Below the pieces are notes generated by a model. It had not been told where the DNA came from. It made no database searches and saw nothing but the letters and a program-made list of their open reading frames with translations. Below, piece after piece: positions 36,952-45,389 of a stretch of 64,000 nt of DNA. Numbering within the stretch: the first letter of the stretch is position 1; each line of letters begins with the position of its first letter. The DNA comes from Ancylobacter radicis. GTDB lineage: Bacteria; Pseudomonadota; Alphaproteobacteria; Rhizobiales; Xanthobacteraceae. Location of the stretch: the NCBI RefSeq assembly GCF_018449475.1, contig NZ_JAHCQH010000023.1:62001-126000 (forward strand). The letters are read 5' to 3'. The position numbers and the translations under genes are program-made.

Positions 36952-37767
36952 TTGCGCATTCTCTTTCTCGGTGATGTGGTCGGGCGGGTCGGCCGGCAGA
37001 TGGTGCTCGATCACCTGCCCCGGCTGCGGGCGGGGCTCGGGCTCGATTTCGTGGTGGTGAACGGGGAGAACGCCGCCGGCGGCTTCGGCATCACCGAGGC
37101 GATCTATGACGAATTCCTGGAGGCCGGGGCCGATGCCGTCACGCTCGGCAACCACGCCTTCGACCAGCGCGAGGCGCTCGTCTTCATCGAGCGCGCGCCG
37201 CGCCTGATCCGCCCCGCCAATTACCCGCCCGGCACGCCCGGACGCGGGGCGGCGCTCATCGAGGCGCGGAACGGCGCGCGGGTGCTGGTGGTCAACATGA
37301 TGGGCCGTGCCTTCATGGACCCGATGGACGATCCCTTCGCCGCCATCGACCGCGAACTCGACGCCGGCCCGCTCGGCCTCGTCTCGGATGCGGTGATCGT
37401 CGACTTCCACGCCGAGACCACCAGCGAGAAACAGGCCTTCGGCCATTGGTGCGACGGGCGCGCCAGCCTCATTGTCGGCACCCACACCCATGTGCCGACC
37501 GCCGATCACCGCATCCTGCCGGGCGGCACCGCCTATATGACCGATGTCGGCATGTGCGGCTGCTATGACGGGGTGATCGGCATGGACAAGGAAGAACCGC
37601 TGCGCCGCTTCACCCGCAAGATCGGCTCCTCGCGCTTCGAGCCGGCGATGGGCGAGGGCACGCTGTCGGGCGTGGCGGTGGAGACCGATGGTGCGGGGCG
37701 CGCCGTGGCGGTTGCCCCCCTGCGCATCGGCGGGGCGCTGGCCCCGACGCTGCCGGATTTCTGGTAG
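36952..37767 (+). CDS. YmdB-type metallophosphoesterase (TIGR00282 family)
   Basis: A 271-residue dimetal phosphoesterase. Metal-ligand motifs: MRILFLGDVVGRVGRQMV at the start, VVNGENAAGGFGI near 35, VTLGNHAFDQREAL near 62, VDFHAETTSEKQAFGHW near 148 and IVGTHTHVPTADHRIL near 178. The B. subtilis homologue cleaves 2-prime,3-prime-cAMP and affects RNA turnover. It starts with TTG at 36952, five bases after the cyclo-ligase stop. It belongs to the conserved block running to ruvCAB. Confidence 0.91.
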   Translation: MRILFLGDVVGRVGRQMVLDHLPRLRAGLGLDFVVVNGENAAGGFGITEAIYDEFLEAGADAVTLGNHAFDQREALVFIERAPRLIRPANYPPGTPGRGAALIEARNGARVLVVNMMGRAFMDPMDDPFAAIDRELDAGPLGLVSDAVIVDFHAETTSEKQAFGHWCDGRASLIVGTHTHVPTADHRILPGGTAYMTDVGMCGCYDGVIGMDKEEPLRRFTRKIGSSRFEPAMGEGTLSGVAVETDGAGRAVAVAPLRIGGALAPTLPDFW

Positions 37768-37910
37768 CGCCGGCCGCGCCACCGATACCTCAACGCCATT
37801 GTGCGGTGCGCCTTTACGCGCGCCCGCCCTCTCGCCTATAAGCCGCGCACCCAATCTGTCAGTGTTGAGACGCCCGCGGGGCCTTCCGCCGGCGCGACGT
37901 GGAGGCGGCC

Positions 37911-38657
37911 ATGGCCGGGCATTCGCAATTCAAGAACATCATGCACCGCAAGGGCAAGCAGGACGCGGTGCGCTCCAAGCTGTTCTCCAAGCTGGCGCGT
38001 GAAATCACCGTGGCCGCCAAGCTCGGCATGCCGGACCCGGCGATGAACCCGCGCCTGCGCGCCGCCATCCTCGCCGCCCGCGCCGAGAACATGCCCAAGG
38101 ACAATATCGACCGCGCCGTCAAGAAGGCGCAGGGCGGCGATGCGGAGAACTATGACGAGATCCGTTATGAGGGCTACGGCCCCGGCGGCGTCGCCGTCAT
38201 CGTCGAGGCGCTGACCGACAACCGAAACCGCACCGCCTCGGAAGTGCGCTCCACCTTCACCAAGTCCGGCGGCGCTCTGGCCGAGACGGGCGCCGTCTCC
38301 TTCATGTTCGACCGCATCGGCGTGGTCGAGTTCGACGCCGCCAAGGCCTCGGCCGACGCCATGCTCGAAGCCGCCATCGACGCCGGCGCCGACGACGTGT
38401 CGTCCGACGAGAACGGCCATGAGGTGACCACCACGATCGAGAACCTGCACGAGGTCGTCCGCGCGCTGGAAGCCAAGTTCGGCGATCCCCGCAAGTCGGG
38501 CCTGGTCTGGCGCCCGCAGAACACCGTGGCGGTCGATGACGAGATGGCCGAGAAGCTGATCCGCCTCGTCGACACGCTGAACGACAATGACGACGTGCAG
38601 AACGTCTACGCCAATTTCGAACTGTCCGACGCCTTCATGGCCAAGATGAGCGACTGA
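37911..38657 (+). CDS. yebC: YebC/PmpR-family protein
   Basis: A 248-residue protein beginning [20 protein letters not shown], the family hallmark. It continues with [40 protein letters not shown] near 68 and [20 protein letters not shown] near 115. Originally seen as a DNA-binding regulator of quorum-sensing or recombination genes; recent work places this family at ribosomes stalled on proline-rich stretches. It lies in its usual place before ruvC, though here two transporter genes intervene. Confidence 0.94.
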   Translation: MAGHSQFKNIMHRKGKQDAVRSKLFSKLAREITVAAKLGMPDPAMNPRLRAAILAARAENMPKDNIDRAVKKAQGGDAENYDEIRYEGYGPGGVAVIVEALTDNRNRTASEVRSTFTKSGGALAETGAVSFMFDRIGVVEFDAAKASADAMLEAAIDAGADDVSSDENGHEVTTTIENLHEVVRALEAKFGDPRKSGLVWRPQNTVAVDDEMAEKLIRLVDTLNDNDDVQNVYANFELSDAFMAKMSD

Positions 38658-38673
38658 TCGCGGAGGCGGGAGC

Positions 38674-38707
38674 GTCATCCCGGACGGCAGCGGCCGATCC
38701 GGGACCG
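38674..38707. repeat. palindromic intergenic repeat, type GTCATCCCGGACGG
   Basis: GTCATCCCGGACGGCAGCGG followed by CCGATCCGGGACC, close to the copy at 36041. It immediately follows yebC and could serve as its transcription end. Confidence 0.6.
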
Positions 38708-38759
38708 CCACCCCTCACCGCGTGTCCCATCCCACCCGCCGTCATCTCCGCCTCACCAC

Positions 38760-38853
38760 GTCATCCCCGGGCTTGACCCGGGGATCCACGTCTTATTCTG
38801 GGTCCGCCGGTAGGGAAGCCGTGGATGGCCGGGTCAAGCCCGGCCATGACGTT
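38760..38853. repeat. composite palindromic element (two inverted half-elements)
   Basis: First half-element 38760-38792 is a palindrome with core CCCCGGGCTTGACCCGGGG, flanked by GTCAT and ATCCACGTC. Second half-element 38821-38853 is the reverse-complement arrangement, GTGGAT plus core GGCCGGGTCAAGCCCGGCC plus ATGACGTT. The halves face each other across 28 bases and can also pair with one another. Confidence 0.85.
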
Positions 38854-38904
38854 GTTGAAGCCCCGGGGATCCACGACTTCGGCTGGGCGCGTCGGGACGG
38901 AAGG

Positions 38905-38956
38905 CGTGGAGGACCGGGTCTGATCCCCGGATCAAGTCCGGGGACGGCCATGACGT
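38905..38956. repeat. degenerate copy of the composite palindromic element
   Basis: GTGGAGGACCGGGTCTGATC followed by CCCGGATCAAGTCCGGGG and ATGACGTT, a decayed half-element in the same orientation as the second half of its neighbour. It lies just after the TauE/SafE stop. Confidence 0.6.
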
Positions 38957-38965
38957 TTCGTGGTG

Positions 38966-39712
38966 TCAGCGCCCCAGCAGCCCGTCGAACAGCGGCAGGC
39001 TGGAGAGCGCCGCCAGCGCGATGATGGCGTAGGCGACGCGGCGGAAATGGTCGTCGCTGGCGCCGCGAAAGGCGCGGTTGCCGGCATAGAGGCCGATCGC
39101 ATAGGCCGGGCCGAGGATCGCCGAGAGCAGCCCGACCTCGCGGGTGATCATGCCATTGGCGAGATAGGCCGTGCCGCTGGCCAGCGTCGCCAGCGCGAAG
39201 AAGCCGAACAGGTTGGCGCGCACCAGCGCCGAGGGCTGGCCGCTGCCGAGCCAATAGGCCACCACCGGCGGGCCGGACATCTGCGCCGCGCCGCCCAGCA
39301 CCCCGGCCAGCATGCCGACGCCGAGCGTGGTCGGCAGGTGCTGGCGGCCGCTATGGCGCCAGCCGGAGACCAGCAGCGCCAGCATGGCGAGGCTGAGGAT
39401 GCAGAAGCCCCAGCGCAGCGCCAGCGGGTCGAGCCATTGCAGCAGCGCCACGCCGGCCGGCACCGTCAGCACCGCGCCGATCGCGAGCGGGGCGACCTGC
39501 CGCCACACGCAGGCGCGGAACGCCGTCACCAGAAAGGGCAGGGTGAGCGCGGTGTCGATCACCAGCAGCGTCGGCGCGGCGATTTTCGGCCCGAACACGG
39601 CGCTCACCAGCGGCACGAAGATCAGCGCCCCGCCAAAGCCCGAAAAGCCGCGCGTGGCCCCCGCGACGAGGGCGGTGAAGACGGCCCAGGCGAGGGCCAG
39701 ATCGAAGGTCAT
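38966..39712 (-). CDS. TauE/SafE-family sulfite or anion exporter
   Basis: A 248-residue membrane protein with about eight helices. The duplicated family motifs are visible: GATRGFSGFGGALIFVPLVS near residue 20 and LAGVLGGAAQMSGPPVVAYW near 135. This permease family moves sulfite, sulfoacetate or other organosulphur anions. The neighbours give no hint of the substrate. The start MTFDLALAWAVFTALVAGAT gives standard length. Confidence 0.86.
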   Translation of the reverse strand: MTFDLALAWAVFTALVAGATRGFSGFGGALIFVPLVSAVFGPKIAAPTLLVIDTALTLPFLVTAFRACVWRQVAPLAIGAVLTVPAGVALLQWLDPLALRWGFCILSLAMLALLVSGWRHSGRQHLPTTLGVGMLAGVLGGAAQMSGPPVVAYWLGSGQPSALVRANLFGFFALATLASGTAYLANGMITREVGLLSAILGPAYAIGLYAGNRAFRGASDDHFRRVAYAIIALAALSSLPLFDGLLGR

Positions 39713-39932
39713 GGGAAAAACCGGGGCGCCGCACGGCGCGGCGGGCCAGACCTATCGGCCGGGCCGGGGCGGGTCAATCGCGGCAGGCGGTCCCGATTCA
39801 TGAGTTTGCGCGAACGTGCCTATCGAGAAAACTGATTTGCGGCGCTCCCTCGCGCACGCCACATTGGGCGCCGACACGCCGCTCCGCGGCCCCCTTCGAG
39901 CGCCGCCCCACGGGAGCGGCCGGAACCGCATC

Positions 39933-40907
39933 ATGAAAAACCCTTCCTCGACAGCCGTGGCCGGCCATGCGGCCGATACCGGCTTTCGCGACCAGCTTCT
40001 CGGCTATGGCGGCGCGCTGCTCGCCATCGCCATCTGGGGCGGCTGGATCGTCTCCACCCGCCATGCCGTGCACGGCCATCTGTCGCCGGCGACGGTCGGC
40101 TGGCTGCGCTTTGTCGTGGCCGCGGTGGTGCTGGCGCCGGCCTGGCTGCGGGTCGGATTCTGGCCCAAGCGCGGCTTCGTGCCCGTGCTGCTGTGCTTTC
40201 TCGGCGCCGGCGGAGTGTTCTTCCTCGTCGTCGCCAATGCCATGCGCTTCGTGCCGGCGGCCGATGTCGGCCCGTTGCTGCCCGGCACCATGCCGCTGAT
40301 CGTGGCGATGGTCTCGGTGCTGGTGTTTCGCGAGCGGCTCGGCCGCTGGCGCGCGCTCGGCTTTGTGTGCATCGCGCTCGGCGTGCTCACGCTGGGCGGG
40401 CGCGGCCTGCTCTACCCGGAGGATGGGGCCTGGCGCGGCCATCTGCTGCTGCTGCTCGGGGCGGCCATGTGGGCCTGCTACACGCTGGCCTTCCGCCGCA
40501 CCGGGCTGAAGGCGACGGAGACGGTCGGGCTGGTCGGCCTGTGGTCGACCCTCATCCTCACGCCGTTCGGCCTGCCCGGCGTCATCAGCGCCGTATCGGA
40601 CGGCTATGGCCGCGAAATCCTGTTCCAGCTGTTCATGCAGGGCCTGCTGGCCGGCGTGGTGGCGCTGCTCGGCTTCGGCCTCGCCATCGAGAAGCTCGGT
40701 CCCTCGCGGGCGGCGGCCTTCACCGGGCTGGTGCCGGCGCTGGCCGCGCTGATCGCCATTCCCGTGCTCGGCGAGCACCCGGACCTGGCGGCGATCATCG
40801 GCGTCATCGCCACCGGCGTCGGCGTCGCGCTGGCCAGCGGGGCGTTCGGCGCGCGCGGCGTTAGGCGGGGTGCGCCGAGGCGGGGCGTCAAGGCGGGGGG
40901 GCGTTAA
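39933..40907 (+). CDS. EamA/DMT-family transporter
   Basis: A 324-residue drug/metabolite transporter with ten predicted helices in two EamA repeats. Repeat 1 begins YGGALLAIAIWGGWIVSTRH near residue 25; repeat 2 begins GHLLLLLGAAMWACYTLAFR near 170 and ends GEHPDLAAIIGVIATGVGVA near 285. Such proteins export amino acids or metabolites. An in-frame extension from about 39816 has no membrane features, so the ATG at 39933 is chosen. Its stop codon forms part of a CtrA-type box. Confidence 0.86.
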   Translation: MKNPSSTAVAGHAADTGFRDQLLGYGGALLAIAIWGGWIVSTRHAVHGHLSPATVGWLRFVVAAVVLAPAWLRVGFWPKRGFVPVLLCFLGAGGVFFLVVANAMRFVPAADVGPLLPGTMPLIVAMVSVLVFRERLGRWRALGFVCIALGVLTLGGRGLLYPEDGAWRGHLLLLLGAAMWACYTLAFRRTGLKATETVGLVGLWSTLILTPFGLPGVISAVSDGYGREILFQLFMQGLLAGVVALLGFGLAIEKLGPSRAAAFTGLVPALAALIAIPVLGEHPDLAAIIGVIATGVGVALASGAFGARGVRRGAPRRGVKAGGR

Positions 40908-40919
40908 GGCGCGCTTAAC
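40904..40919. promoter_or_regulatory. CtrA-type box upstream of ruvC
   Basis: TTAAGGCGCGCTTAAC is an exact TTAA-N7-TTAAC match, 86 bases before the ruvC start. Its first half overlaps the stop codon of the preceding transporter. Its centre is also palindromic. Confidence 0.5.
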
Positions 40920-41004
40920 CATGCGGGCCGGCGGGGGGCGCCGGCAGGCCCGCCGCGCGGCCTTGCCCCTAGGCGTTCGTCCTTTGTTCGACTACGGCTA
41001 GGGT

Positions 41005-41544
41005 ATGGCGACCGCCCCGATTCGCATTCTCGGCCTTGATCCCGGCCTCCGCCGCACCGGCTGGGGGGTGATCGAGGCCATGGGCACGCGGCTGACCTTC
41101 ATCGCCTGCGGCACGGTGATGCCGCCGGAGGAGGGCGAACTCGCACGCCGGCTCGCGGTGCTCCACACCGAGCTGGCGGCCGTGCTGCGCATTTATGCGC
41201 CGGACGAGGCGGCGGTGGAGGAGACGTTCGTCAACATGAACCCGGCCTCGACGCTCAAGCTCGGCCAGGCGCGCGGCGTGGTCATGGTGACCCCGGCGCT
41301 GGCCGGCGTGCCGGTGGCCGAATATGCCGCGCTGCTGGTCAAGAAAACCGTGGTCGGCGCCGGCCGGGCGGAGAAGGCGCAGATCCGCATGATGATGAAG
41401 GTTCTGCTGCCGCAGGCCGATTTCAAGACCGACGACGCCGCCGACGCGCTTGCGGTCGCCGTCACCCACGCCCAGCATAGGGGCATGGCGGCACTGAAGG
41501 CGCAGGCCGCCGCGCGCCTCGATGCGCGGGCGGTGGCACGATGA
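41005..41544 (+). CDS. ruvC: crossover junction endodeoxyribonuclease RuvC
   Basis: A 179-residue Holliday-junction resolvase. Catalytic acidic residues lie in [20 protein letters not shown] (Asp near 11), [20 protein letters not shown] (Glu near 72) and [20 protein letters not shown] (Asp pair near 145). RuvC cuts symmetrically at junctions after RuvAB branch migration. It heads ruvC-ruvA-ruvB. A CtrA-type box lies upstream. Confidence 0.96.
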   Translation: MATAPIRILGLDPGLRRTGWGVIEAMGTRLTFIACGTVMPPEEGELARRLAVLHTELAAVLRIYAPDEAAVEETFVNMNPASTLKLGQARGVVMVTPALAGVPVAEYAALLVKKTVVGAGRAEKAQIRMMMKVLLPQADFKTDDAADALAVAVTHAQHRGMAALKAQAAARLDARAVAR

Positions 41545-41557
41545 CGGGCGAATTCCG

Positions 41558-42175
41558 ATGATCGGCAAACTTAAGGGCATCGTCGATTCCTATGGCGAGG
41601 ACCATGTGATCCTCGACGTGCAGGGCGTCGGCTATCTCGTCCATTGCTCCGGCCGCACCCAGCAGGCGCTGCCCCCGGTGGGCGAGGCGGCGACGCTGTT
41701 CATCGAGACCTTCGTGCGCGAGGACATGATCCGTCTCTACGGCTTCGCCTCGCCGGCGGAGAAAAGCTGGTTCCTGCTGCTGCAGAACGTGCAGGGCGTC
41801 GGCGCCAAGGTGGCGCTCAACGTGCTCTCGACGCTCTCGCCCTCCGAACTCGCCAATGCGGTGGCGGTGGGCGACAAGGCCATGGTGTCGCGCGCCAATG
41901 GGGTCGGCCCCAAGGTCGCCGCCCGTATCGTCGCCGAGCTGAAGGACAAGGCGCCCGGCTTCTCGACCGTCGATCCGGCGGTGGCGGGCCTCGCCGCGCA
42001 GCTGGAGGACCGCAACGCCCCCGCGCCGGTGGCCGATGCCGTCTCCGCGCTGGTCAATCTCGGCTACGCCCAGCTTCAGGCCAGCACCGCCATCGCCGCC
42101 GCGCTGCGCGAGGCGGGGGAGGGCGCGGATACGGCCCGGCTGATCCGCCTCGGGCTGAAGGAACTCGCCCGATGA
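41558..42175 (+). CDS. ruvA: Holliday junction branch migration protein RuvA
   Basis: A 205-residue junction-binding protein. Domain I starts [20 protein letters not shown]. The helix-hairpin-helix pair reads [20 protein letters not shown] (near 82) and [20 protein letters not shown] (near 118). The C-terminal domain III, which contacts RuvB, ends [16 protein letters not shown]. It begins 13 bases after ruvC. The start is the ATG at 41558, since earlier codons overlap ruvC. Confidence 0.96.
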   Translation: MIGKLKGIVDSYGEDHVILDVQGVGYLVHCSGRTQQALPPVGEAATLFIETFVREDMIRLYGFASPAEKSWFLLLQNVQGVGAKVALNVLSTLSPSELANAVAVGDKAMVSRANGVGPKVAARIVAELKDKAPGFSTVDPAVAGLAAQLEDRNAPAPVADAVSALVNLGYAQLQASTAIAAALREAGEGADTARLIRLGLKELAR

Positions 42176-42260
42176 GGACGCGCCGGTCTCGGGCTCGCAC
42201 ATACCGGCCTCATCGGCCTGATCGTCCACCTCACTGCACCGACGCTCCGGGGCGCCGCCG

Positions 42261-43295
42261 ATGACCACCACGCGCCTCGTCACCCCCGACAAGCGTGAGG
42301 AAGACCTCGCCGAGGCCTCCCTGCGCCCGCAGAATCTCGCCGAATTTGTCGGCCAGGAGCAGGCCCGCGCCAATCTCAACGTGTTCATCACCGCCGCCAA
42401 GGCGCGCGGCGAGGCGCTCGACCACGTGCTGTTCGTGGGGCCGCCCGGCTTGGGAAAAACCACGCTGGCGCAGATAGTTGCACGCGAATTGGGGGTCGGT
42501 TTCCGCTCCACTTCAGGCCCCGTCATCGCCAAGGCGGGGGATCTGGCGGCGCTGCTGACCAATCTCGAAGAACGCGACGTGCTGTTCATCGACGAGATTC
42601 ACCGGCTCAATCCGGCGGTGGAGGAAATCCTCTATCCGGCGATGGAAGATTATGAGCTGGACCTGATCATCGGCGAGGGGCCGGCGGCGCGCTCGGTGAA
42701 GATTTCGCTGGCGAAGTTTACGCTCGTCGGCGCCACCACCCGCTCGGGACTACTCACCACACCTCTGCGCGACCGCTTCGGAATTCCGATCCGGCTGAAT
42801 TTCTACACGGTGGATGAGCTGGAACTTGTCGTGACACGTGGCGCGCGGGTCATGAATATTCCGATTTCCAAGGATGGCGCCCGCGAGATCGCTCGCCGCG
42901 CGCGCGGCACGCCGCGCATCGCCGGCCGCCTGCTGCGCCGGGTGCGCGACTTCACATTGGTCGCCGGCAAGGAGATCATCGACCGCGCCGCCGCCGATCA
43001 CGCGCTCGGCCATCTGGAGGTGGACGGGCTCGGCCTCGACCAGATGGATCGTCGCTATCTTACTGTGGTCGCAGTGAATTATGGCGGCGGGCCGGTGGGC
43101 GTCGAGACCATCGCGGCGGCTCTTTCCGAGCCGCGCGACGCGATTGAGGAGATCATCGAGCCCTATCTCGTGCAGCAGGGCTTCATCCAGCGCACCCCGC
43201 GCGGGCGCGTGCTGACCGCCCATGCCTTCCGCCATCTCGGTCTCCAGGTCCCCTCCACCACCAACCAGATGCCGCTGTTCGACGACGGCGAGTGA
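42261..43295 (+). CDS. ruvB: Holliday junction branch migration ATPase RuvB
   Basis: A 344-residue AAA+ hexameric motor. The N-terminal [20 protein letters not shown] is typical. Walker A is [20 protein letters not shown] near 57, Walker [21 protein letters not shown] near 108, sensor 1 [20 protein letters not shown] near 158, and the arginine sensor [18 protein letters not shown] near 215. The C-terminal winged helix has MDRRYLTVV and [20 protein letters not shown]. An 85-base gap separates it from ruvA. Confidence 0.97.
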   Translation: MTTTRLVTPDKREEDLAEASLRPQNLAEFVGQEQARANLNVFITAAKARGEALDHVLFVGPPGLGKTTLAQIVARELGVGFRSTSGPVIAKAGDLAALLTNLEERDVLFIDEIHRLNPAVEEILYPAMEDYELDLIIGEGPAARSVKISLAKFTLVGATTRSGLLTTPLRDRFGIPIRLNFYTVDELELVVTRGARVMNIPISKDGAREIARRARGTPRIAGRLLRRVRDFTLVAGKEIIDRAAADHALGHLEVDGLGLDQMDRRYLTVVAVNYGGGPVGVETIAAALSEPRDAIEEIIEPYLVQQGFIQRTPRGRVLTAHAFRHLGLQVPSTTNQMPLFDDGE

Positions 43296-43352
43296 TGCCC
43301 GCCCGCGCAACAGCGTCGACGCCGTCCTCCGGGTGATGTAAGTCCCTTTCAC

Positions 43353-43985
43353 ATGAACTGGTCCAAAAACGGCGAGTCCCGCGGCTATCATCACGGCAAC
43401 CTGCGGGAGGCCCTGATCAAGGCTGCGCTGGAACTGATCGCGGAGAAGGGGCCTTCGGGAGCCACCTTCGCGGAGGCCGCGCGCCGCGCCGGCGTATCGC
43501 CCGCCGCCCCCTACCGCCATTTCCGCGACCGCGACGAATTGCTGGCGGCCGTCGCCGCATTGGGTTTCGAGCGTTTCGCGGCGGCGCTGGAAGCGGGATG
43601 GGGCGGAGGGCGCCCGGCCCCGCAGGAAGCCTTTGAGCGCATGGGCCGGGCCTATCTCGACTTCGCCCGCGACAACCCGTCCGAATATGTCGCCATGTTC
43701 GAGGCCGGCATTCCGGTTGAAGCGCATCCGGCGCTGTCGCAGGCCAGCCAGCGGGCCTTTGGCGTGCTCCGCGACGCAGCGGATGTGCTGGTCGCCTCCA
43801 TGCCGGGTCCGAGCCGCCCGCCGGCGCTGATGATTGCGCTGCACACCTGGGCGCTGGCGCATGGCGTCGCCTCGCTGTTTGGCCGGCCGGATGCCGCCCG
43901 CCGCAAGCTGCCGATGGCGCCGGAAGAGCTGCTTGAAGCCGGCTTCCTCATTTACCTGAAAGGCCTTGCTGCACCCGCCACGTGA
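43353..43985 (+). CDS. TetR/AcrR-family regulator with WHG-type C-terminal domain
   Basis: A 210-residue repressor-type protein. The DNA-binding part is GYHHGNLREALIKAALELIA, then [20 protein letters not shown] (helix-turn-helix, residues about 45-65) and DRDELLAAVAALGFERF. The C-terminal domain contains ALMIALHTWALAHGVASLFG near 165, typical of the WHG-type TetR group. The ligand is unknown. A dyad overlapping the promoter of the next gene (DUF2852) is a candidate operator. Confidence 0.87.
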   Translation: MNWSKNGESRGYHHGNLREALIKAALELIAEKGPSGATFAEAARRAGVSPAAPYRHFRDRDELLAAVAALGFERFAAALEAGWGGGRPAPQEAFERMGRAYLDFARDNPSEYVAMFEAGIPVEAHPALSQASQRAFGVLRDAADVLVASMPGPSRPPALMIALHTWALAHGVASLFGRPDAARRKLPMAPEELLEAGFLIYLKGLAAPAT

Positions 43986-44015
43986 TCGCGGATGCGTGAT
44001 CGGGCCGGGCGATCC

Positions 44016-44066
44016 TTGACAAGGCGGGTCGTGCTGCCTACCTATGTAAATGTGATTAACATTAAC
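44016..44066 (+). promoter_or_regulatory. promoter and dyad before the DUF2852 gene
   Basis: TTGACA at 44016-44021 is a consensus minus-35 box; a minus-10 candidate lies within TACCTATGT at 44039-44047. Just downstream an inverted repeat AATGT-GATTA-ACATT (44049-44063), with additional outer matches, could be an operator for the adjacent TetR-type regulator. Confidence 0.5.
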
Positions 44067-44081
44067 CCAGGAACGGACGCC

Positions 44082-44495
44082 ATGGAGCTCGCTCACAAGC
44101 TCGACACTTACGGCAAGCCGGCCTGGATCGCGCTTACGGTCCTAGGCTTCATGGCCTGGTGGCCGCTGGGTTTGGCGATCCTGGCCTTCACCATTGGGAG
44201 TGGACGGATGTTTTGTAGTGGCAGGTGCGGCTTCGGCCGCTGGAACGGCGAGGGCATGGAAGCCGTTCGCAACGCCTTTGGCGGTCGCCGTGGCTTCCAG
44301 TCCTCGGGCAACAGCGCCTTCGACGAATATCGCGAAGAGACGCTGCGCCGCCTTGAGGACGAGCAGAAGGAGTTCAAGGGCTTCCTTGAGCGTCTGCGCC
44401 AGGCCAAGGACAAGGCGGAGTTCGACCAGTTCATGGCCGATCGCCGCTCGCGTCCCACCCCGCCGCCCAGCCCGACCGCCGACGCGCAGGGCTGA
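44082..44495 (+). CDS. DUF2852 protein with one membrane segment
   Basis: A 137-residue protein. A membrane segment PAWIALTVLGFMAWWPLGLA near residues 13-38 is followed by a short GRMFCSGRCGFGRWNGEG region with two cysteines. Then comes SGNSAFDEYREETLRRLEDE near 75 and a charged coiled coil ending in a Pro-rich tail. This is the DUF2852 arrangement seen in Hyphomicrobiales; no function is known. The ATG at 44082 follows GGAACGGACGCC. It has its own promoter, directly after a TetR gene. Confidence 0.84.
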   Translation: MELAHKLDTYGKPAWIALTVLGFMAWWPLGLAILAFTIGSGRMFCSGRCGFGRWNGEGMEAVRNAFGGRRGFQSSGNSAFDEYREETLRRLEDEQKEFKGFLERLRQAKDKAEFDQFMADRRSRPTPPPSPTADAQG

Positions 44496-44557
44496 GGCCG
44501 ACATTCCGGTCGGCCGGGCCCTTGACGCCCCCCGATGAGGCCCGCCGACCAGACGTG

Positions 44558-44593
44558 CCGCGCCCTTTGTTCACAAGGGGCGCGGTCTCGTTT
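44558..44593 (+). terminator. terminator after the DUF2852 gene
   Basis: An 11-bp stem CCGCGCCCTTT / AAGGGGCGCGG (44558-44568 with 44575-44585, one G-U pair), loop GTTCAC, followed by TCTCGTTT. It lies 12 bases before the probable ribosome site of ybgC. Confidence 0.6.
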
Positions 44594-44604
44594 ATGAGGG
44601 CGCC

Positions 44605-45114
44605 ATGAATGAGCGCCCCGATCCCTTCTCGCCTGACGTCCTCAAGGCCGACCCCTTTCTGCACCTCGCCGGACGGCTGGTGCCGGGCGGCCATGTCCTG
44701 CCCGTGCGGGTCTATTACGAGGACACGGATTTCTCCGGCATCGTCTACCACGCCAACTACCTGAAATTCATGGAGCGGGCCCGCTCCGACCATCTGCGAC
44801 TCATCGGCGTGGTGCAGGGCGAATTGTTCGGTCAGGCGCTTGCCGAGGCGCCGGGCTTTGCCTTCGTGGTGCGATCGATGGAGCTGCAATTCGTCCGTCC
44901 CGCCCGCATCGACGATGTGCTGGAGATTCACACCAGCCCGGTCGAGGTGGCCGGCGCGTCGATCACGCTTCAGCAGAAGGTGATGCGCGGCGGCGAATTG
45001 CTGGTCGAGGGTAAGGTCAAGGTCGCTTTCGTCGCGCAGGGCCGCGCCCGCCGCATTCCCGACGCGCTGCGCGCGGCCATGAAGGCGGCGCTGGACCAGG
45101 CCCCCGCGAGCTGA
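44605..45114 (+). CDS. ybgC: tol-pal system-associated acyl-CoA thioesterase YbgC
   Basis: A 169-residue hot-dog thioesterase linked to the Tol-Pal cluster. The catalytic region reads RVYYEDTDFSGIVYHANYLK near residue 40, with the active Asp in EDTDFSG. FMERARSDHLRLIGV and FVVRSMELQFVRPARIDDVL follow. Family members act on short-chain acyl-CoA and interact with phospholipid synthesis. It precedes tolQ with a 275-base gap. Confidence 0.93.
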   Translation: MNERPDPFSPDVLKADPFLHLAGRLVPGGHVLPVRVYYEDTDFSGIVYHANYLKFMERARSDHLRLIGVVQGELFGQALAEAPGFAFVVRSMELQFVRPARIDDVLEIHTSPVEVAGASITLQQKVMRGGELLVEGKVKVAFVAQGRARRIPDALRAAMKAALDQAPAS

Positions 45115-45188
45115 GGTTGCGAAAAGCCCGGCCCGGCCGCGCGACCCGCGTTGCTTTTGCGTCACGCGGCTGTTGCGATGCGGCAACG

Positions 45189-45204
45189 CTAACCCGGCAT
45201 TAAC
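45189..45204. promoter_or_regulatory. near-consensus CtrA-type box upstream of tolQ
   Basis: CTAACCCGGCATTAAC matches TTAA-N7-TTAAC except for one base in the first half. It lies 186 bases before the chosen tolQ start. Confidence 0.35.
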
Positions 45205-45389
45205 CTTAATAAGGTGTTGTGTCGGGTGGCTGCGGAAGCGGATCGACCTCGCTCGCCCAAGTTTGGACAGACTCGGTCGCTTGATGACGGATGAGTCCCT
45301 TCAACAGCCAAGCACGGCATCCGCTGCGGTCCGGCAGCCGATGCGGAGCGGCAGTGCGACCCGTGGTGGATCTGTCAGGATTAGGCCTA

